NCBI GenBank assembly: GCA_003282205.1
Contig: QBZW01000001.1
Span: 1-64,000, forward strand
Origin: Pelagibacteraceae bacterium AG-337-G04
GTDB taxonomy: Bacteria; Pseudomonadota; Alphaproteobacteria; Pelagibacterales; Pelagibacteraceae
Length of the DNA: 64,000 bases
Direction of reading: 5' to 3'
Shown: positions 1 through 9,604 of the stretch, in pieces
Numbering within the stretch: position 1 is the first letter of the stretch
How the letters are laid out: the number at the start of each line of letters is the position of its first letter
The notes under the pieces: generated by a model
Told to the model about the DNA's origin: nothing
The model's database searches: none
The model's input: only the letters and a program-made list of their open reading frames with translations
Made by a program: the position numbers and the translations under genes

Positions 1-758
1 TATTTGTTTTTAAAATTGCTAAGATTTAAATTTTTTTCATCTCTAAATTCCAAATAATCTATTTTAACATTATATTTTTTTTCTAATTTTATTTTATAAT
101 TAGGTAAATCAGAGGCTAATTTAGAACCTTTAAATTTAGATTTATACTTGAGTTTTTTTAAAAATAATGCAATTTCTGAACATTTTATAATGGATTTTTT
201 TTTTAATAATCTGTTTCGTGTAGACAACGCAATACTATTATTTATTCTGACAGTGGGACATGAATTAATACGAACCTTAAACTTTTTTGAAAGGAATTTT
301 TTTATTAGATATAACTGTTGATAGTCTTTTTCACCCATATATAAATCTTTTGATTTTATGAAGGTCATAAGTCTGTTCATAACATTTAGAACACCTTCAA
401 AATGACCATTTCTATGTTTTGCACACAAAATTTTGTCTTTTTTTCTTAAATTAAATTTCTTAGCCTTAAATTTGTATATATCTATGGTCTTAGGTCTGAA
501 TAAATATTCTACATTCAATTTTTCTAGTATAGCAATATCTTTCTGAATATTTCTTGGATATTTTTTAAAATCATCCACTTTATTAAATTGAGTAGGATTT
601 ACAAATATACTGACAATTGTCTTACTTTTTTTATTTTGTGAAGCTTTTATTAAAGATATATGACCATCGTGTATTCCACCCATGGTAGGTACAAATCCAA
701 TATTTTTATAATCTTTAATCTCTTTATTTAAATCAAAAATACTTGTAATTATTTTCAT
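1..758 (-). CDS. panC: pantothenate synthetase (partial, C-terminus cut by window edge)
   Basis: Condenses D-pantoate and beta-alanine with ATP to pantothenate, the vitamin B5 precursor of coenzyme A. Translating the minus strand from the ATG at 758-756 gives an open frame to base 1 with no stop. It starts MKIITSIFDLNKEI and carries the family motifs VPTMGGIHDGH (nucleotide-binding HIGH-like site) and FVNPTQF (residues about 23-58), then MGEKDYQQ and a TVR segment. About 252 residues are present; the family is usually near 280, so only some 30 residues are missing. It is divergent from galU with a 34-base gap. The family assignment is firm. Confidence 0.93.
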   Translation of the reverse strand, partial: MKIITSIFDLNKEIKDYKNIGFVPTMGGIHDGHISLIKASQNKKSKTIVSIFVNPTQFNKVDDFKKYPRNIQKDIAILEKLNVEYLFRPKTIDIYKFKAKKFNLRKKDKILCAKHRNGHFEGVLNVMNRLMTFIKSKDLYMGEKDYQQLYLIKKFLSKKFKVRINSCPTVRINNSIALSTRNRLLKKKSIIKCSEIALFLKKLKYKSKFKGSKLASDLPNYKIKLEKKYNVKIDYLEFRDEKNLNLSNFKNK

Positions 759-792
759 ATTTTAAATATATGTTTATAAATAAATTATCTTT

Positions 793-1609
793 ATGATTAA
801 ACAAGCCATTATTCCACTTGCAGGTTTAGGTACAAGACTTTTGCCATTAACCAGTGTTTTTGCTAAAGAGCTTTTACCTATAAATGGAAAGCCTGGAATT
901 GAGTATATTCTTGATGAATGCATTGAGGCTGGAATTACAGAAATCATTTTTATTATTTCAAAAAAAAAAGAAATGATAAAGAACTATTTCTATAATGATA
1001 AATTTTATAAATCATTAATTAAAAAAAAAAAAGATCCACGTATAATTAAAGAATACAAAAAAATTTTAAAGTATAAAAAAAAAAATTAAATTTGTTTATC
1101 AAAATAAACCATTAGGTACTGGTGATGCTGTTTTAAAAACTAAAAAATTTATTAAAAATAAATATTTTTTAATGCTACTTCCAGATGATTTAATAATGAA
1201 AAGAAACTGTTCAAAGGATATGATTAAATTACATAAAAAATATAAAGCCTCTGTGATGGCCAGCATGTCAGTTAAAAAAAATGATGTAAATCGTTGGGGA
1301 ATATATTCCTTATCTAAAAAAATTGATAAACAGAATTTTATTATTTCTGATGTTGTTGAAAAACCAAATATTAAAGAAGCTCCATCAAATAACGCAGTAA
1401 TTGGAAGATATATATTAAACATGAATATATTTAAAATTCTTAAAAAACAAAAAAAAGGAAAAGGAGGAGAGATACATATTACTGACTCAATTAAAACAAT
1501 GATTGATAACAAATCTTTATTTATTGGCCATAAGTTTTCAGGAAAATATTTAGATTGTGGTTCTATGAGTGGTTACATAAATTCAACATTGGAGATTGCA
1601 AAATTATGA
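793..1609 (+). pseudogene. galU: UTP-glucose-1-phosphate uridylyltransferase, frameshifted at an A11 run
   Basis: GalU makes UDP-glucose from UTP and glucose-1-phosphate; the next gene, ugd, oxidises that product. The first frame (793-1089) encodes the nucleotidyltransferase motif PLAGLGTRLLPLTSVFAKEL and ends at a TAA just after eleven A bases (1075-1085). The rest of the protein (IKFVYQNKPLGTGDAVLKT, then LLPDDLI and GRYILNMNIF) continues in the next frame to the TGA at 1607-1609. Removing one A from the run restores a single 271-codon frame, near the usual 270-300. This may be a sequencing indel, a real mutation, or a gene rescued by polymerase slippage on poly-A. Its stop overlaps the ugd start (ATGA), which suggests translational coupling. 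Confidence 0.85.
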
Positions 1610-2901
1610 AGATATGCATACTTGGTTCAGGCTATGTTGGACTAGTCAGTGGAACTTGTTTTGCTGAACTTGGAAACAATGTTATTTGTGTTGACAATAA
1701 CATAAATAAAATATCAAATCTTAAAAAGGGTATAATTCCAATTTATGAACCAGGTTTAGAAGAATTAATCTTAAGAAACTTAAAGCAAAAAAGGTTACAA
1801 TTTTCCTCAAATATATCAGAGTCAATTAAAAAATCAGATCTTATATTTATATGTGTTGGCACTCCGACTAAAACAAAATCTAACGAAGCTGATTTAAAAT
1901 TTGTATTTCAAGTTGTAAAGGATATAAAAAAGAATTTAAACAAATACAAAATTATTATTACAAAATCAACAGTTCCAGTAACCACTGGTGACAAAATTCA
2001 AAAATTATTAACAACTAATAATAATAAAAAATTATTTGATGTTATTTCCAATCCAGAATTTCTGAGAGAAGGTGAGGCAATCAGGGATTTTATGTTTCCT
2101 GATCGGGTAGTAGTTGGTACAAATAGTAAAAAAGCAAATAATATTTTAAAAAATTTATATTCTCCAATAATTAAAAAGAAAGGTAGATATTTCAATACAT
2201 CAAGACGAGCAGCTGAAGTTATAAAGTATGCATCAAATGCATTTCTAGCAACAAAGATTACATTTATTAATGAAATTTCCAATTTATGTGAAAAACTTAA
2301 TATAGACGTTACTGATGTTTCGGTAGGAATTGGAGCTGATGAAAGAATTGGAGCAAGATTTTTAAGAGCTGGACCAGGTTATGGTGGTTCATGTTTTCCA
2401 AAAGATACACGTGCTTTAGTTTCTACCTCAAAAAAATTTCAAACTAATCTGTCTATTGTTAATTCAACAATTTATTCTAACGACACTAGGTACAAATATT
2501 TATTAACTAAAATTAGAGAAATATTAAATAATAACCTGAAAAGTAAGAAAATTACTTTTTTAGGTGTTACTTTTAAGGCTGGCACTGATGATATGAGAGA
2601 CTCAGCATCTCTAAAATTAATACCATATTTAATCAAAAAGGGTTCAAAAGTTTCATATTATGAACCTACAGGTATTAAAAATATTTTTGATAAAAAAAAA
2701 GTAACCTATTTTAATAATATCAAAGATGCATGCAAAAATAGTGACCTTTTAATTATTCATACAGAGTGGAATGAGTTTAAGCAGCTAAATTTTAAAAGGT
2801 TGAACAATAAAAAGAAATTTAAGATTTATGATTTAAGAAATTTATATTCACCCTCAAAAATGAAAAATAAAAATATCGAATATTATAGTATAGGAAGATA
2901 A
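1606..2901 (+). CDS. ugd: UDP-glucose 6-dehydrogenase
   Basis: Oxidises UDP-glucose twice with NAD+ to UDP-glucuronate, a precursor of surface polysaccharides. The 431-residue protein begins MKICILGSGYVGLVSG, a Rossmann dinucleotide-binding motif, and has FICVGTPT, the NPEFLREGEA segment and the catalytic-cysteine motif GYGGSCFPKD (Cys263). It ends in the UDP-binding C-terminal domain with GVTFKAGTDDMRDS. I chose the ATG at 1606 rather than an in-frame ATG 51 bases upstream because the Rossmann strand starts there and it overlaps the galU stop as ATGA. It is convergent with the RidA-family gene, three bases away. Confidence 0.95.
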   Translation: MKICILGSGYVGLVSGTCFAELGNNVICVDNNINKISNLKKGIIPIYEPGLEELILRNLKQKRLQFSSNISESIKKSDLIFICVGTPTKTKSNEADLKFVFQVVKDIKKNLNKYKIIITKSTVPVTTGDKIQKLLTTNNNKKLFDVISNPEFLREGEAIRDFMFPDRVVVGTNSKKANNILKNLYSPIIKKKGRYFNTSRRAAEVIKYASNAFLATKITFINEISNLCEKLNIDVTDVSVGIGADERIGARFLRAGPGYGGSCFPKDTRALVSTSKKFQTNLSIVNSTIYSNDTRYKYLLTKIREILNNNLKSKKITFLGVTFKAGTDDMRDSASLKLIPYLIKKGSKVSYYEPTGIKNIFDKKKVTYFNNIKDACKNSDLLIIHTEWNEFKQLNFKRLNNKKKFKIYDLRNLYSPSKMKNKNIEYYSIGR

Positions 2902-2904
2902 CTA

Positions 2905-3363
2905 TTAAATTTCGAATATTGCGTCAACTTCAACCGCTACACCTAAAGGCAAACTATTAGTACTCACAGCAGCACGTGTATGAGTGCCCTTATCGCCAAA
3001 GAGATCTTTAATTAAATCTGAAGCACCATTAATCACTTTTGGTTGTTCAATAAAGTCATCTGTAGAATTAACAAAACCTGTTAATTTAACGCATGACTTA
3101 ATTTTTGATAAATCATCTGAACATGCCTTTTTTGCTTGAGAAATTATATTTAATGCACATCGTTGTGCAGCTTTGTAGGCTTCCTCCGTATTATAATCTT
3201 TTCCGACTTTTCCTTTAATTAATTTTCCATCAGCATCGATTGATATTTGTCCTGAAATATAGAGTAAATTACCAGAAATTTTTGTTGCAACATATGAACC
3301 AACTGGATCAGTCGCTTTTGGTAGAACCAAACCCATTTCTTTTATTTTTGCATCAATAGACAT
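2905..3363 (-). CDS. RidA family protein (YjgF/YER057c/UK114 type)
   Basis: A 152-residue protein of the Rid superfamily. Canonical members hydrolyse reactive enamine/imine intermediates released by PLP enzymes. The sequence shows the family core: YISGQISIDADGKLIKGKVG, an AAQRCALNIISQAK helix, then VNSTDDFIEQPKVINGAS and the C-terminal THTRAAVSTNSLPLGVAVEV. It is somewhat longer than canonical RidA (about 130 residues) and resembles the longer alphaproteobacterial subgroup, for which deaminase activity cannot be assumed. It shares one base with the topA stop and is likely co-transcribed with topA. Confidence 0.85.
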   Translation of the reverse strand: MSIDAKIKEMGLVLPKATDPVGSYVATKISGNLLYISGQISIDADGKLIKGKVGKDYNTEEAYKAAQRCALNIISQAKKACSDDLSKIKSCVKLTGFVNSTDDFIEQPKVINGASDLIKDLFGDKGTHTRAAVSTNSLPLGVAVEVDAIFEI

Positions 3364-5924
3364 TATTTACCTTTCTTTTTCTTTTTATTCTTATCGTACT
3401 CTTTTCTTTTCTCAATTAAAATAAGAGCTTCCTCCATTGTTAATTCAATTGGCTCTTTTTCTTCAGGTATAGTAGCGTTTAATGATTTGTATTTTATATA
3501 TGGCCCAAATTGACCTTTCATAATCCTTACTGGTTTTTTATCTTCAGGGTGTTCACCCAGATCTTTAATCAATGATGATGAAATTCTTCCAGGTTTTGCC
3601 TCAGCTATTAAAGTTACAGCTCTGTTAAGGCCAATGCTAAATATTTCTTCAACATTTTCTAAACGTGCAGATTTATTTTCACACTTTAAATAAGGTCCAA
3701 AACGACCGACATTTACTGTTATATCTTTATCATTTTCAGGATTTTTACCTAGACTAATTGGAAGTGAGCATAAATACTTGGCTCTATCTAAATCTATACT
3801 TTTGATATCAATTCCTTTAGGTATAGAAACGTTTTTCATATTATTATCTTCTTTTTTTAATTTTTTCTTTTTCTTTTTAGTTTCTTCAATATCATTTAAT
3901 TCTTTTTCATATTGAAGATAGGGACCAAATCTTCCATTTTTTAAATATATTTCTTTACCACTGTCATTTTGACCAATTAATTTTGGTTCTGCTAAAGTCA
4001 ATTGTTGAGCAGCTTTAGACTTTGAAAGAGGTCTTGTAAATTTACAATCTGGATAATTTGAACATCCAATAAAAGCACCACCACGAAAACTATTTTTTAA
4101 ACTTAATTGACCACTATCACATAATTTACATTTTCTATTAATTTTTCCATCTTTATTTACTTCAAATATTAATGAGCCTAAACTCTCGTTAAGCATATCT
4201 AAGACTTCTCTGGTACGTTTTTCTTTAACATCTGTTACATTTAAATTAAAATCTCTCCAAAATTCCTCTAAGACCTTAATCCAATTTTCTTTACCAGCAG
4301 TAATATCGTCTAATTGATCTTCCAATTTTGCAGTAAAATCATAATCAACATACTTTGAAAATAATTTTTCAAGAAAAGCAGAAAGTAACTTACCTCTATC
4401 AGTTGGAAAAAATCTTTTGTTTTCTATATCTGCATAACCTCTATTAGAAATAACTGATATTATACTTGCATATGTTGAAGGTCTTCCGATTCCTAATTCT
4501 TCTAATTTTTTAACAAGGCTTGCTTCTGAAAATCTTGGTGGTGGTTGAGTGAAATGTTGTTCATCTGTAAAGTCTTTAAACTCTACTTCACCTTTGCCGA
4601 CTTCTGGTAAAATGTTTTCGACATCTTTATTCTCATCTAATCTTAAAACCTTTAAAAAACCATCAAATTTTAAAGTTGAACCGCTAGCTTTACATATATT
4701 TTTATTATCATCGGATATAATTGTTATAGTTTTTCTGTCAAACTTTGCTGACTCCATTTGTGATGATAATGATCTTGACCATATTAAATTGTATAGTTTG
4801 TATTGATCTGTACTTAAATATTTTTTCATTTCTTCAGGGACTCGAGTGATTTCTGTTGGTCTGATAGCTTCATGTGCTTCTTGTGCATTTTTTGCCTTTT
4901 TACCAGAATAATTTAAAGGTGAGAGTGGCAAATATATTTCCCCATAATTCTGAGTAATAAAATTTCTAAAAGTATCGACAGCGTCCTTAGATATATTAGT
5001 TCCATCTGTACGCATATAAGTAATTAATCCAACTGTTTCACCATCAATATCAATACCTTGATATAATCTTTGGGCAATTTGCATTGTCCTAGAGGCTCCA
5101 AAACCTAGTTTACTAGATGATGTTTGTTGTAAAGTAGAAGTAGTAAAAGGACCTGATGGCTTTCTTGTGTGAATTTTAGAGGTTATATCTGTTATATTAT
5201 ATTTTTTATTTTTGATTACATCTAATGATTTATTAATATCGTCTTTATTTTTAAATGAAAATTTTTCAATTTTTTTGTCATCTAATTGAGTAATAGAGGT
5301 GTTTATATTTATATTTTCCTTGGTTAAGAAATTTAAATTTAGTGTCCAAAATTCTTCTGGTTTAAAAACTTCTATTTCATGTTCTCTCTCAGTTAATAAT
5401 CTTAGAGCAACAGATTGCACTCTTCCTGCTGATTTAGATCCTGGTAATTTTGTCCATAGAATTGGTGATATATTAAAACCTACTAAATAGTCCAGTGCTC
5501 TTCTTGCCATGTAGGCATCTACAAGTTCATTTTCTATGTTTCTAGGATTATCTAATCCGTTTGTTACAGCTTTTTTTGTTATTTCATTAAAAACTACACG
5601 TTCTACTTTTTTATCTTTAAGAAGTTTTTTTTCATTTAAAAACTCTTTAACATGCCAAGCAATTGCTTCTCCTTCTCGATCTGGGTCTGTAGCTAAAATA
5701 ATTTTTTCTGAATTTTTAGCTGTATCAGTAATTTCTTTTAAGTATTTTTTTGAGAAACTATCAACTTCCCAAATCATTTTAAAAGAATTTTCTGGATCAA
5801 CAGAGCCATTTTTTGAAGGAAGATCTCTAATATGACCATAACTTGCTAACACAGTGTAATCTGAACCTAGATATTTATTTATAGTTTTGGCTTTTGCAGG
5901 ACTTTCAACAATTACAAGATTCAT
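3363..5924 (-). CDS. topA: DNA topoisomerase I (type IA)
   Basis: Relaxes negative supercoils through a transient 5'-phosphotyrosine bond. The 853-residue protein has the N-terminal TOPRIM domain (NLVIVESPAKAKTINKYLG; acidic DPDREGEAIAWH near residue 80), the SAGRVQSVALRLL segment, the active-site motif GLITYMRTDGTN (Tyr303), and GIGRPSTYASII. One classical four-cysteine zinc finger (CKLCDSG ... CSNYPDC) is followed by repeats with the G-R-F-G-P-Y-L-K/Q signature and a lysine-rich tail. This is the normal alphaproteobacterial architecture. dprA, usual between plsY and topA in many alphaproteobacteria, is absent. Confidence 0.97.
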   Translation of the reverse strand: MNLVIVESPAKAKTINKYLGSDYTVLASYGHIRDLPSKNGSVDPENSFKMIWEVDSFSKKYLKEITDTAKNSEKIILATDPDREGEAIAWHVKEFLNEKKLLKDKKVERVVFNEITKKAVTNGLDNPRNIENELVDAYMARRALDYLVGFNISPILWTKLPGSKSAGRVQSVALRLLTEREHEIEVFKPEEFWTLNLNFLTKENININTSITQLDDKKIEKFSFKNKDDINKSLDVIKNKKYNITDITSKIHTRKPSGPFTTSTLQQTSSSKLGFGASRTMQIAQRLYQGIDIDGETVGLITYMRTDGTNISKDAVDTFRNFITQNYGEIYLPLSPLNYSGKKAKNAQEAHEAIRPTEITRVPEEMKKYLSTDQYKLYNLIWSRSLSSQMESAKFDRKTITIISDDNKNICKASGSTLKFDGFLKVLRLDENKDVENILPEVGKGEVEFKDFTDEQHFTQPPPRFSEASLVKKLEELGIGRPSTYASIISVISNRGYADIENKRFFPTDRGKLLSAFLEKLFSKYVDYDFTAKLEDQLDDITAGKENWIKVLEEFWRDFNLNVTDVKEKRTREVLDMLNESLGSLIFEVNKDGKINRKCKLCDSGQLSLKNSFRGGAFIGCSNYPDCKFTRPLSKSKAAQQLTLAEPKLIGQNDSGKEIYLKNGRFGPYLQYEKELNDIEETKKKKKKLKKEDNNMKNVSIPKGIDIKSIDLDRAKYLCSLPISLGKNPENDKDITVNVGRFGPYLKCENKSARLENVEEIFSIGLNRAVTLIAEAKPGRISSSLIKDLGEHPEDKKPVRIMKGQFGPYIKYKSLNATIPEEKEPIELTMEEALILIEKRKEYDKNKKKKKGK

Positions 5925-5961
5925 AATTATTCAAACTACTTATAACTATTAATCTGTCAAA

Positions 5962-6537
5962 TTAATAAATATTACTCTTGGTTTCTTCTTTGTTTATTAA
6001 TCTTTTTATATTTTCTCTATGTGTGTAAAAAATTAAAACAAACATAATAATGAAAAAAATTATGTTACCCTGATCAATGATTAATAGGTAGATTGGTATT
6101 GAAATTGAAGCAAACAATGAGGATAGAGATGAATATTTTGATAGTAAAAAAGTTAAAATCCAAATTGTTCCAAAAACTACTGCATAATAAATATTCATTG
6201 AAATCAAAATTCCAACAAATGTTGCAACACCTTTGCCACCTTTAAATCTTAGCCAAATAGGGAATAAATGTCCTAAAAATGCACAAAGTGCTGATATATA
6301 TACTAAATCAGGATAATTGAACTTTATATATATAACAGGCATAACAGCTTTTGCTATATCTAAAACAAGTGTTAAATAACCCAATGATTTATTGCCAGTT
6401 CTTAAAACATTAGTGGCACCAATATTTCCTGATCCTATATTTCTAATATCCTTTTTAAGTAAAATTTTAGTGAATAGATATCCAAAAGGTATAGAGCCAA
6501 ATAGATAAGATACTAAAGCTGTTATTATATAATCCAT
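5962..6537 (-). CDS. plsY: acyl-phosphate:glycerol-3-phosphate acyltransferase
   Basis: Inner-membrane enzyme that moves the acyl group of acyl-phosphate (made by PlsX, also in this window at 60184-61194) to glycerol-3-phosphate, the first step of phospholipid synthesis. The 191-residue protein is hydrophobic with about five membrane segments. It has the three conserved cytoplasmic motifs: SYLFGSIPFGYL, GSGNIGATNVLRTG and the GGKGVATFVGI loop. Its start overlaps the pyrC stop by one base. Confidence 0.95.
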   Translation of the reverse strand: MDYIITALVSYLFGSIPFGYLFTKILLKKDIRNIGSGNIGATNVLRTGNKSLGYLTLVLDIAKAVMPVIYIKFNYPDLVYISALCAFLGHLFPIWLRFKGGKGVATFVGILISMNIYYAVVFGTIWILTFLLSKYSSLSSLFASISIPIYLLIIDQGNIIFFIIMFVLIFYTHRENIKRLINKEETKSNIY

Positions 6538-7826
6538 TATTTAGATTTAAATAATTCTTCACCATTAACAAATGTACTTATTACTTTACCTTGAAGTTTT
6601 TTGTCTTCAATAGGGGTATTTTTTGATTTTGATATCAATTTCTCTTTTCTAACAACCCAAGGTTTATTTATATCAACAATACAAAAATCAGCATCATTTC
6701 CTATCGATAAGCTGCCTTTATTTATTTTAAGTATTTCTGCAGGTTTTGATGTCAAAGCTTTTATTATAGTTTCCAACTCAACGGATCCATTATGATATAA
6801 TTCTAAACTTAAGGGCAATAAAGTTTCAATTCCAGATGCGCCAGTTTCTGCTTGAGCAAAAGTTAATCTTTTATTTTCTTCATCCTCTGGTTTATGATCA
6901 GAAACAATAACATCAATTGTTTCATCATTTAATCCTTGAACTAAAGCGTTTCTATCAGTTTCTGTTCTTAAGGGAGGTGATAATTTTAAAAAAGTTTTGA
7001 AATCACCGATGTCATTTTCATTTAATGATAAATTGTTTATCGAAACACCACAGCTGAATTTTACTTTATTTTTTCTTTCTCTGATTATATCTAAAGAGTT
7101 TGAAGATGAAATCTGAGAAATATGATACCTACAATTATTATATTCTAATAATGTTAAGTCTCTTTCTATAATTAACAATTCAGCGCTTATTGGAATTCCT
7201 TGGAGACCGAGTTTTGTTGCTATGATTCCATCATTAATCATTCCATCTTTTGATAATTCTGCATCTTCTGCATGTTGTATTATTAATGATTTTAAATCTG
7301 ATGCTGAATTCATAATCCTATTCATAATTCTAGGATTTTGAATTGTTTTTACTCCATCTGTGAAACCTATTATTCCTTTACTCTGTAATAAACCAAATTC
7401 AGTCATATTTTTTCCTTCTGCTTTTACTGTTAATGCAGCCGTTGGATAAATATTTATTTTTGACTTATCTCTTCCTCTTCTTTTAAGAAAATCAACTATT
7501 GAAACATTATCAATTACTGGGTTTGTATTAGGCATTGTAACAACAGATGTTACACCACCTGATAAAGCAGCTTCACTAAGGGTTCTAAAATTCTCCTTAT
7601 ATTCATATCCTGGTTCACCAACAAAAACACGCATATCTACAATGCCAGGAAATATGTATTTTCCGTTTAAATCTATTACTTTTTCTCTAGATGGAATGTT
7701 GTTGGTATTTACTTTTTTTCCGACAGCTTCAATTTTTCCATTTTCTCCAATTATTATTCCTCCAATTTCATTCAAGGAATTATGAGGGTCAACTATATTT
7801 GCATTTATAAAGTATTTTTTTTTCAT
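6537..7826 (-). CDS. pyrC: dihydroorotase
   Basis: Catalyses reversible cyclisation of carbamoyl-aspartate to dihydroorotate in pyrimidine synthesis, acting directly after PyrB. The 429-residue amidohydrolase-fold protein has GKYIFPGIVDMRVFVGEPG (where active enzymes read DxHxH), the NTNPVIDN motif, LIIQHAED, and DVIVSDHKPED near the C-terminus. The metal-binding HxH of active dihydroorotases appears as DMRVFVGEPGYE, that is, both histidines are absent. This matches the pyrX-like or class I alphaproteobacterial PyrC form encoded beside pyrB, some members of which are catalytically inactive partners of PyrB. So the label dihydroorotase is by family, and activity is uncertain. It abuts pyrB. 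Confidence 0.85.
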   Translation of the reverse strand: MKKKYFINANIVDPHNSLNEIGGIIIGENGKIEAVGKKVNTNNIPSREKVIDLNGKYIFPGIVDMRVFVGEPGYEYKENFRTLSEAALSGGVTSVVTMPNTNPVIDNVSIVDFLKRRGRDKSKINIYPTAALTVKAEGKNMTEFGLLQSKGIIGFTDGVKTIQNPRIMNRIMNSASDLKSLIIQHAEDAELSKDGMINDGIIATKLGLQGIPISAELLIIERDLTLLEYNNCRYHISQISSSNSLDIIRERKNKVKFSCGVSINNLSLNENDIGDFKTFLKLSPPLRTETDRNALVQGLNDETIDVIVSDHKPEDEENKRLTFAQAETGASGIETLLPLSLELYHNGSVELETIIKALTSKPAEILKINKGSLSIGNDADFCIVDINKPWVVRKEKLISKSKNTPIEDKKLQGKVISTFVNGEELFKSK

Positions 7827-8771
7827 TTATTTACAAAAAATCTTTAAGCAGGCCATCCTTACTGCTACGCCTAATTCAACTTGCTCTTTTATTACACTTT
7901 TGTTTATATCGTCTGCTAAGTTTGTATCAATTTCTATTCCTCTATTCATTGGTCCTGGATGCATTATTAAAGCATCCTTTTTAGCATATTGAATTTTATC
8001 AGGTGTTAATCCATAATACTCATAGTATTCTCTGTTGGATGATAGAAATGAGCTTGACATTCTTTCATTCTGTAATCTTAACATCATTACTATGTCGCAA
8101 TCTTTAACTCCTTTTTTCATATCAGAAAAAATATTTACACCAAATTTTTCAATTTCATTTGGCATCAAATTTGTAGGGGCCACGATATTTACTTCAGCAC
8201 CTAACATGTTTAGAAGATAAATATTTGATCTTGCTACTCTTGAATGTAGTATATCTCCGCATATTGCAATTTTAAGACCTTCAATTTTTTTTCTTCTATT
8301 TATAATTGTTAAAGCATCCAATAATGCCTGAGTTGGATGCTCTCTTCTTCCATCACCTGCGTTTAGTACTGCACAATTAACTTTTTGAGATAGAAGGTTA
8401 CAAGCACCCGAGTCTTGATGTCTTATTACGATAATGTCTGGGTGCATTGCATTTAACGTCATAGCAGTATCTATTAACGTTTCGCCCTTTTTGATAGCTG
8501 AATTTGTAATATTCATTGACATTACATCTGCACCTAATCTTTTTCCTGCTAATTCAAATGAGCTTTGTGTTCTCGTTGATGGTTCAAAAAATAAGTTTAT
8601 TTGAGTTTTCCCTTTTAAAATATCAATTTTTTTATTTTTGCTTTTATTTAATTCTATGAATTTAGAGGCTTCATTCAGGATAGTTGTAACATCGCTAACA
8701 GATAAATCCTGTATACCTAACAAATGTTTTTGAGATATTTTAATAGCTTTTTTTGATTTAGCTGCCATCAA
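7827..8771 (-). CDS. pyrB: aspartate carbamoyltransferase catalytic subunit
   Basis: Transfers the carbamoyl group of carbamoyl-phosphate to aspartate, the committed step of pyrimidine synthesis. The 314-residue protein has the carbamoyl-phosphate loop [20 protein letters not shown], the [12 protein letters not shown] motif, [13 protein letters not shown] and the aspartate-side [13 protein letters not shown]. No pyrI regulatory gene is nearby; the pyrB-pyrC pairing is typical of bacteria that use a PyrB-PyrC complex. Two adjacent start methionines exist (8771 and 8768) and the choice is arbitrary. Confidence 0.96.
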   Translation of the reverse strand: MMAAKSKKAIKISQKHLLGIQDLSVSDVTTILNEASKFIELNKSKNKKIDILKGKTQINLFFEPSTRTQSSFELAGKRLGADVMSMNITNSAIKKGETLIDTAMTLNAMHPDIIVIRHQDSGACNLLSQKVNCAVLNAGDGRREHPTQALLDALTIINRRKKIEGLKIAICGDILHSRVARSNIYLLNMLGAEVNIVAPTNLMPNEIEKFGVNIFSDMKKGVKDCDIVMMLRLQNERMSSSFLSSNREYYEYYGLTPDKIQYAKKDALIMHPGPMNRGIEIDTNLADDINKSVIKEQVELGVAVRMACLKIFCK

Positions 8772-8810
8772 AATTAACTCTATAACTATATAGTATTAAC
8801 TATGCAACCA

Positions 8811-9266
8811 TTAATTTTGAAAAAAATCTAATGCACCTTGTAAAATAAAAGCTGCTGCGAACTTGTCAATATCTTTCTCTCTTTTACTGACATTTATATC
8901 TAATTCACTCGATAAATTGAAAGCACCAACGGTAGATAATCTTTCATCCCACAAAGACACAGGAATATCAATTTTATTTGAAATATTGATTGCTATATCT
9001 TTTGCTGATTGTGAAGATTTTCCGTAGGTGCCATCCATATTTATTGGGTTGCCTATAATAATTCCTTTGATGTCATTTTCTGAAATAATACTTCTAAGTT
9101 TATCAAGTAATTTACCTTGTTTAGATTTATCTAACGTTTGAAGGGGAGTGGCAATTTTTTGATTATAATCACTTATCGCAATCCCAATCCTTTTTGTGCC
9201 TAAATCAATACCCAATAATCTTGAACCACTTGATAATTTGTTTTTGAATTCATTTATTGTGATCAT
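8811..9266 (-). CDS. ruvX: Holliday junction resolvase-like protein, YqgF family
   Basis: RNase H-fold protein of the YqgF/RuvX family, implicated in processing of 16S rRNA 5' ends and possibly in Holliday-junction resolution. The 151-residue protein has the N-terminal acidic strand LLGIDLGTKRIGIAISD, the GIIIGNPINMDGTYGKSS motif, LWDERLSTVGA and the C-terminal KREKDIDKFAAAFILQ with its conserved Asp. It is divergent from gatC across 50 bases that must carry both promoters. It lies directly upstream of pyrB on the same strand. Confidence 0.93.
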   Translation of the reverse strand: MITINEFKNKLSSGSRLLGIDLGTKRIGIAISDYNQKIATPLQTLDKSKQGKLLDKLRSIISENDIKGIIIGNPINMDGTYGKSSQSAKDIAINISNKIDIPVSLWDERLSTVGAFNLSSELDINVSKREKDIDKFAAAFILQGALDFFQN

Positions 9267-9316
9267 ATTGTATATTTTTAACTTAAGTGGTATTTTGCGA
9301 CATTATTTTTTACCAT

Positions 9317-9604
9317 ATGACAATAGATCTTAAAACTGTAAAACACATATCAAAATTAGCAAGGATCTCACTTGAAGAGAAAAAAGCAGAAAAATTGGCA
9401 GATGATATGAATTCTATATTTGAATTTATTGAAAAATTAAACGAGCTAAATACCGAAAATGTTCAACCATTAACCTCTATAGCTGAAACAACTTTAAGGT
9501 TCAGAGAAGATAAAATAACTAGTGATAATATTAGAGAAAAGATTCTTAAAAATTCTCCTGAAAGAAATGATGATTTTTTTGTTGTTCCGAAAGTAGTTGA
9601 ATAA
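9317..9604 (+). CDS. gatC: Asp-tRNA(Asn)/Glu-tRNA(Gln) amidotransferase subunit C
   Basis: Small clamp subunit that stabilises the GatA-GatB amidotransferase. From the ATG at 9317 the protein is 95 residues: MTIDLKTVKHISKLARISLE, then FIEKLNELNTENVQPLTS and REDKITS. An ATG 30 bases upstream would add a hydrophobic MVFCDIIFYH that no family member needs, so I took the internal start. Its TAA overlaps the gatA ATG (TAATG), pointing to coupled translation in a gatC-gatA-gatB operon. Confidence 0.94.
   Translation: MTIDLKTVKHISKLARISLEEKKAEKLADDMNSIFEFIEKLNELNTENVQPLTSIAETTLRFREDKITSDNIREKILKNSPERNDDFFVVPKVVE

Noticed and set aside
1021-1032. The A12 run in galU as the frameshift site.
   Set aside because: The frame is continuous through it (KKKK then DPRII); the break comes at the A11 run further on.
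1099-1512. Long open frame antisense to galU.
   Set aside because: It lies opposite clear GalU coding sequence and has no recognisable domain; AT-rich coding strands often give such shadows.
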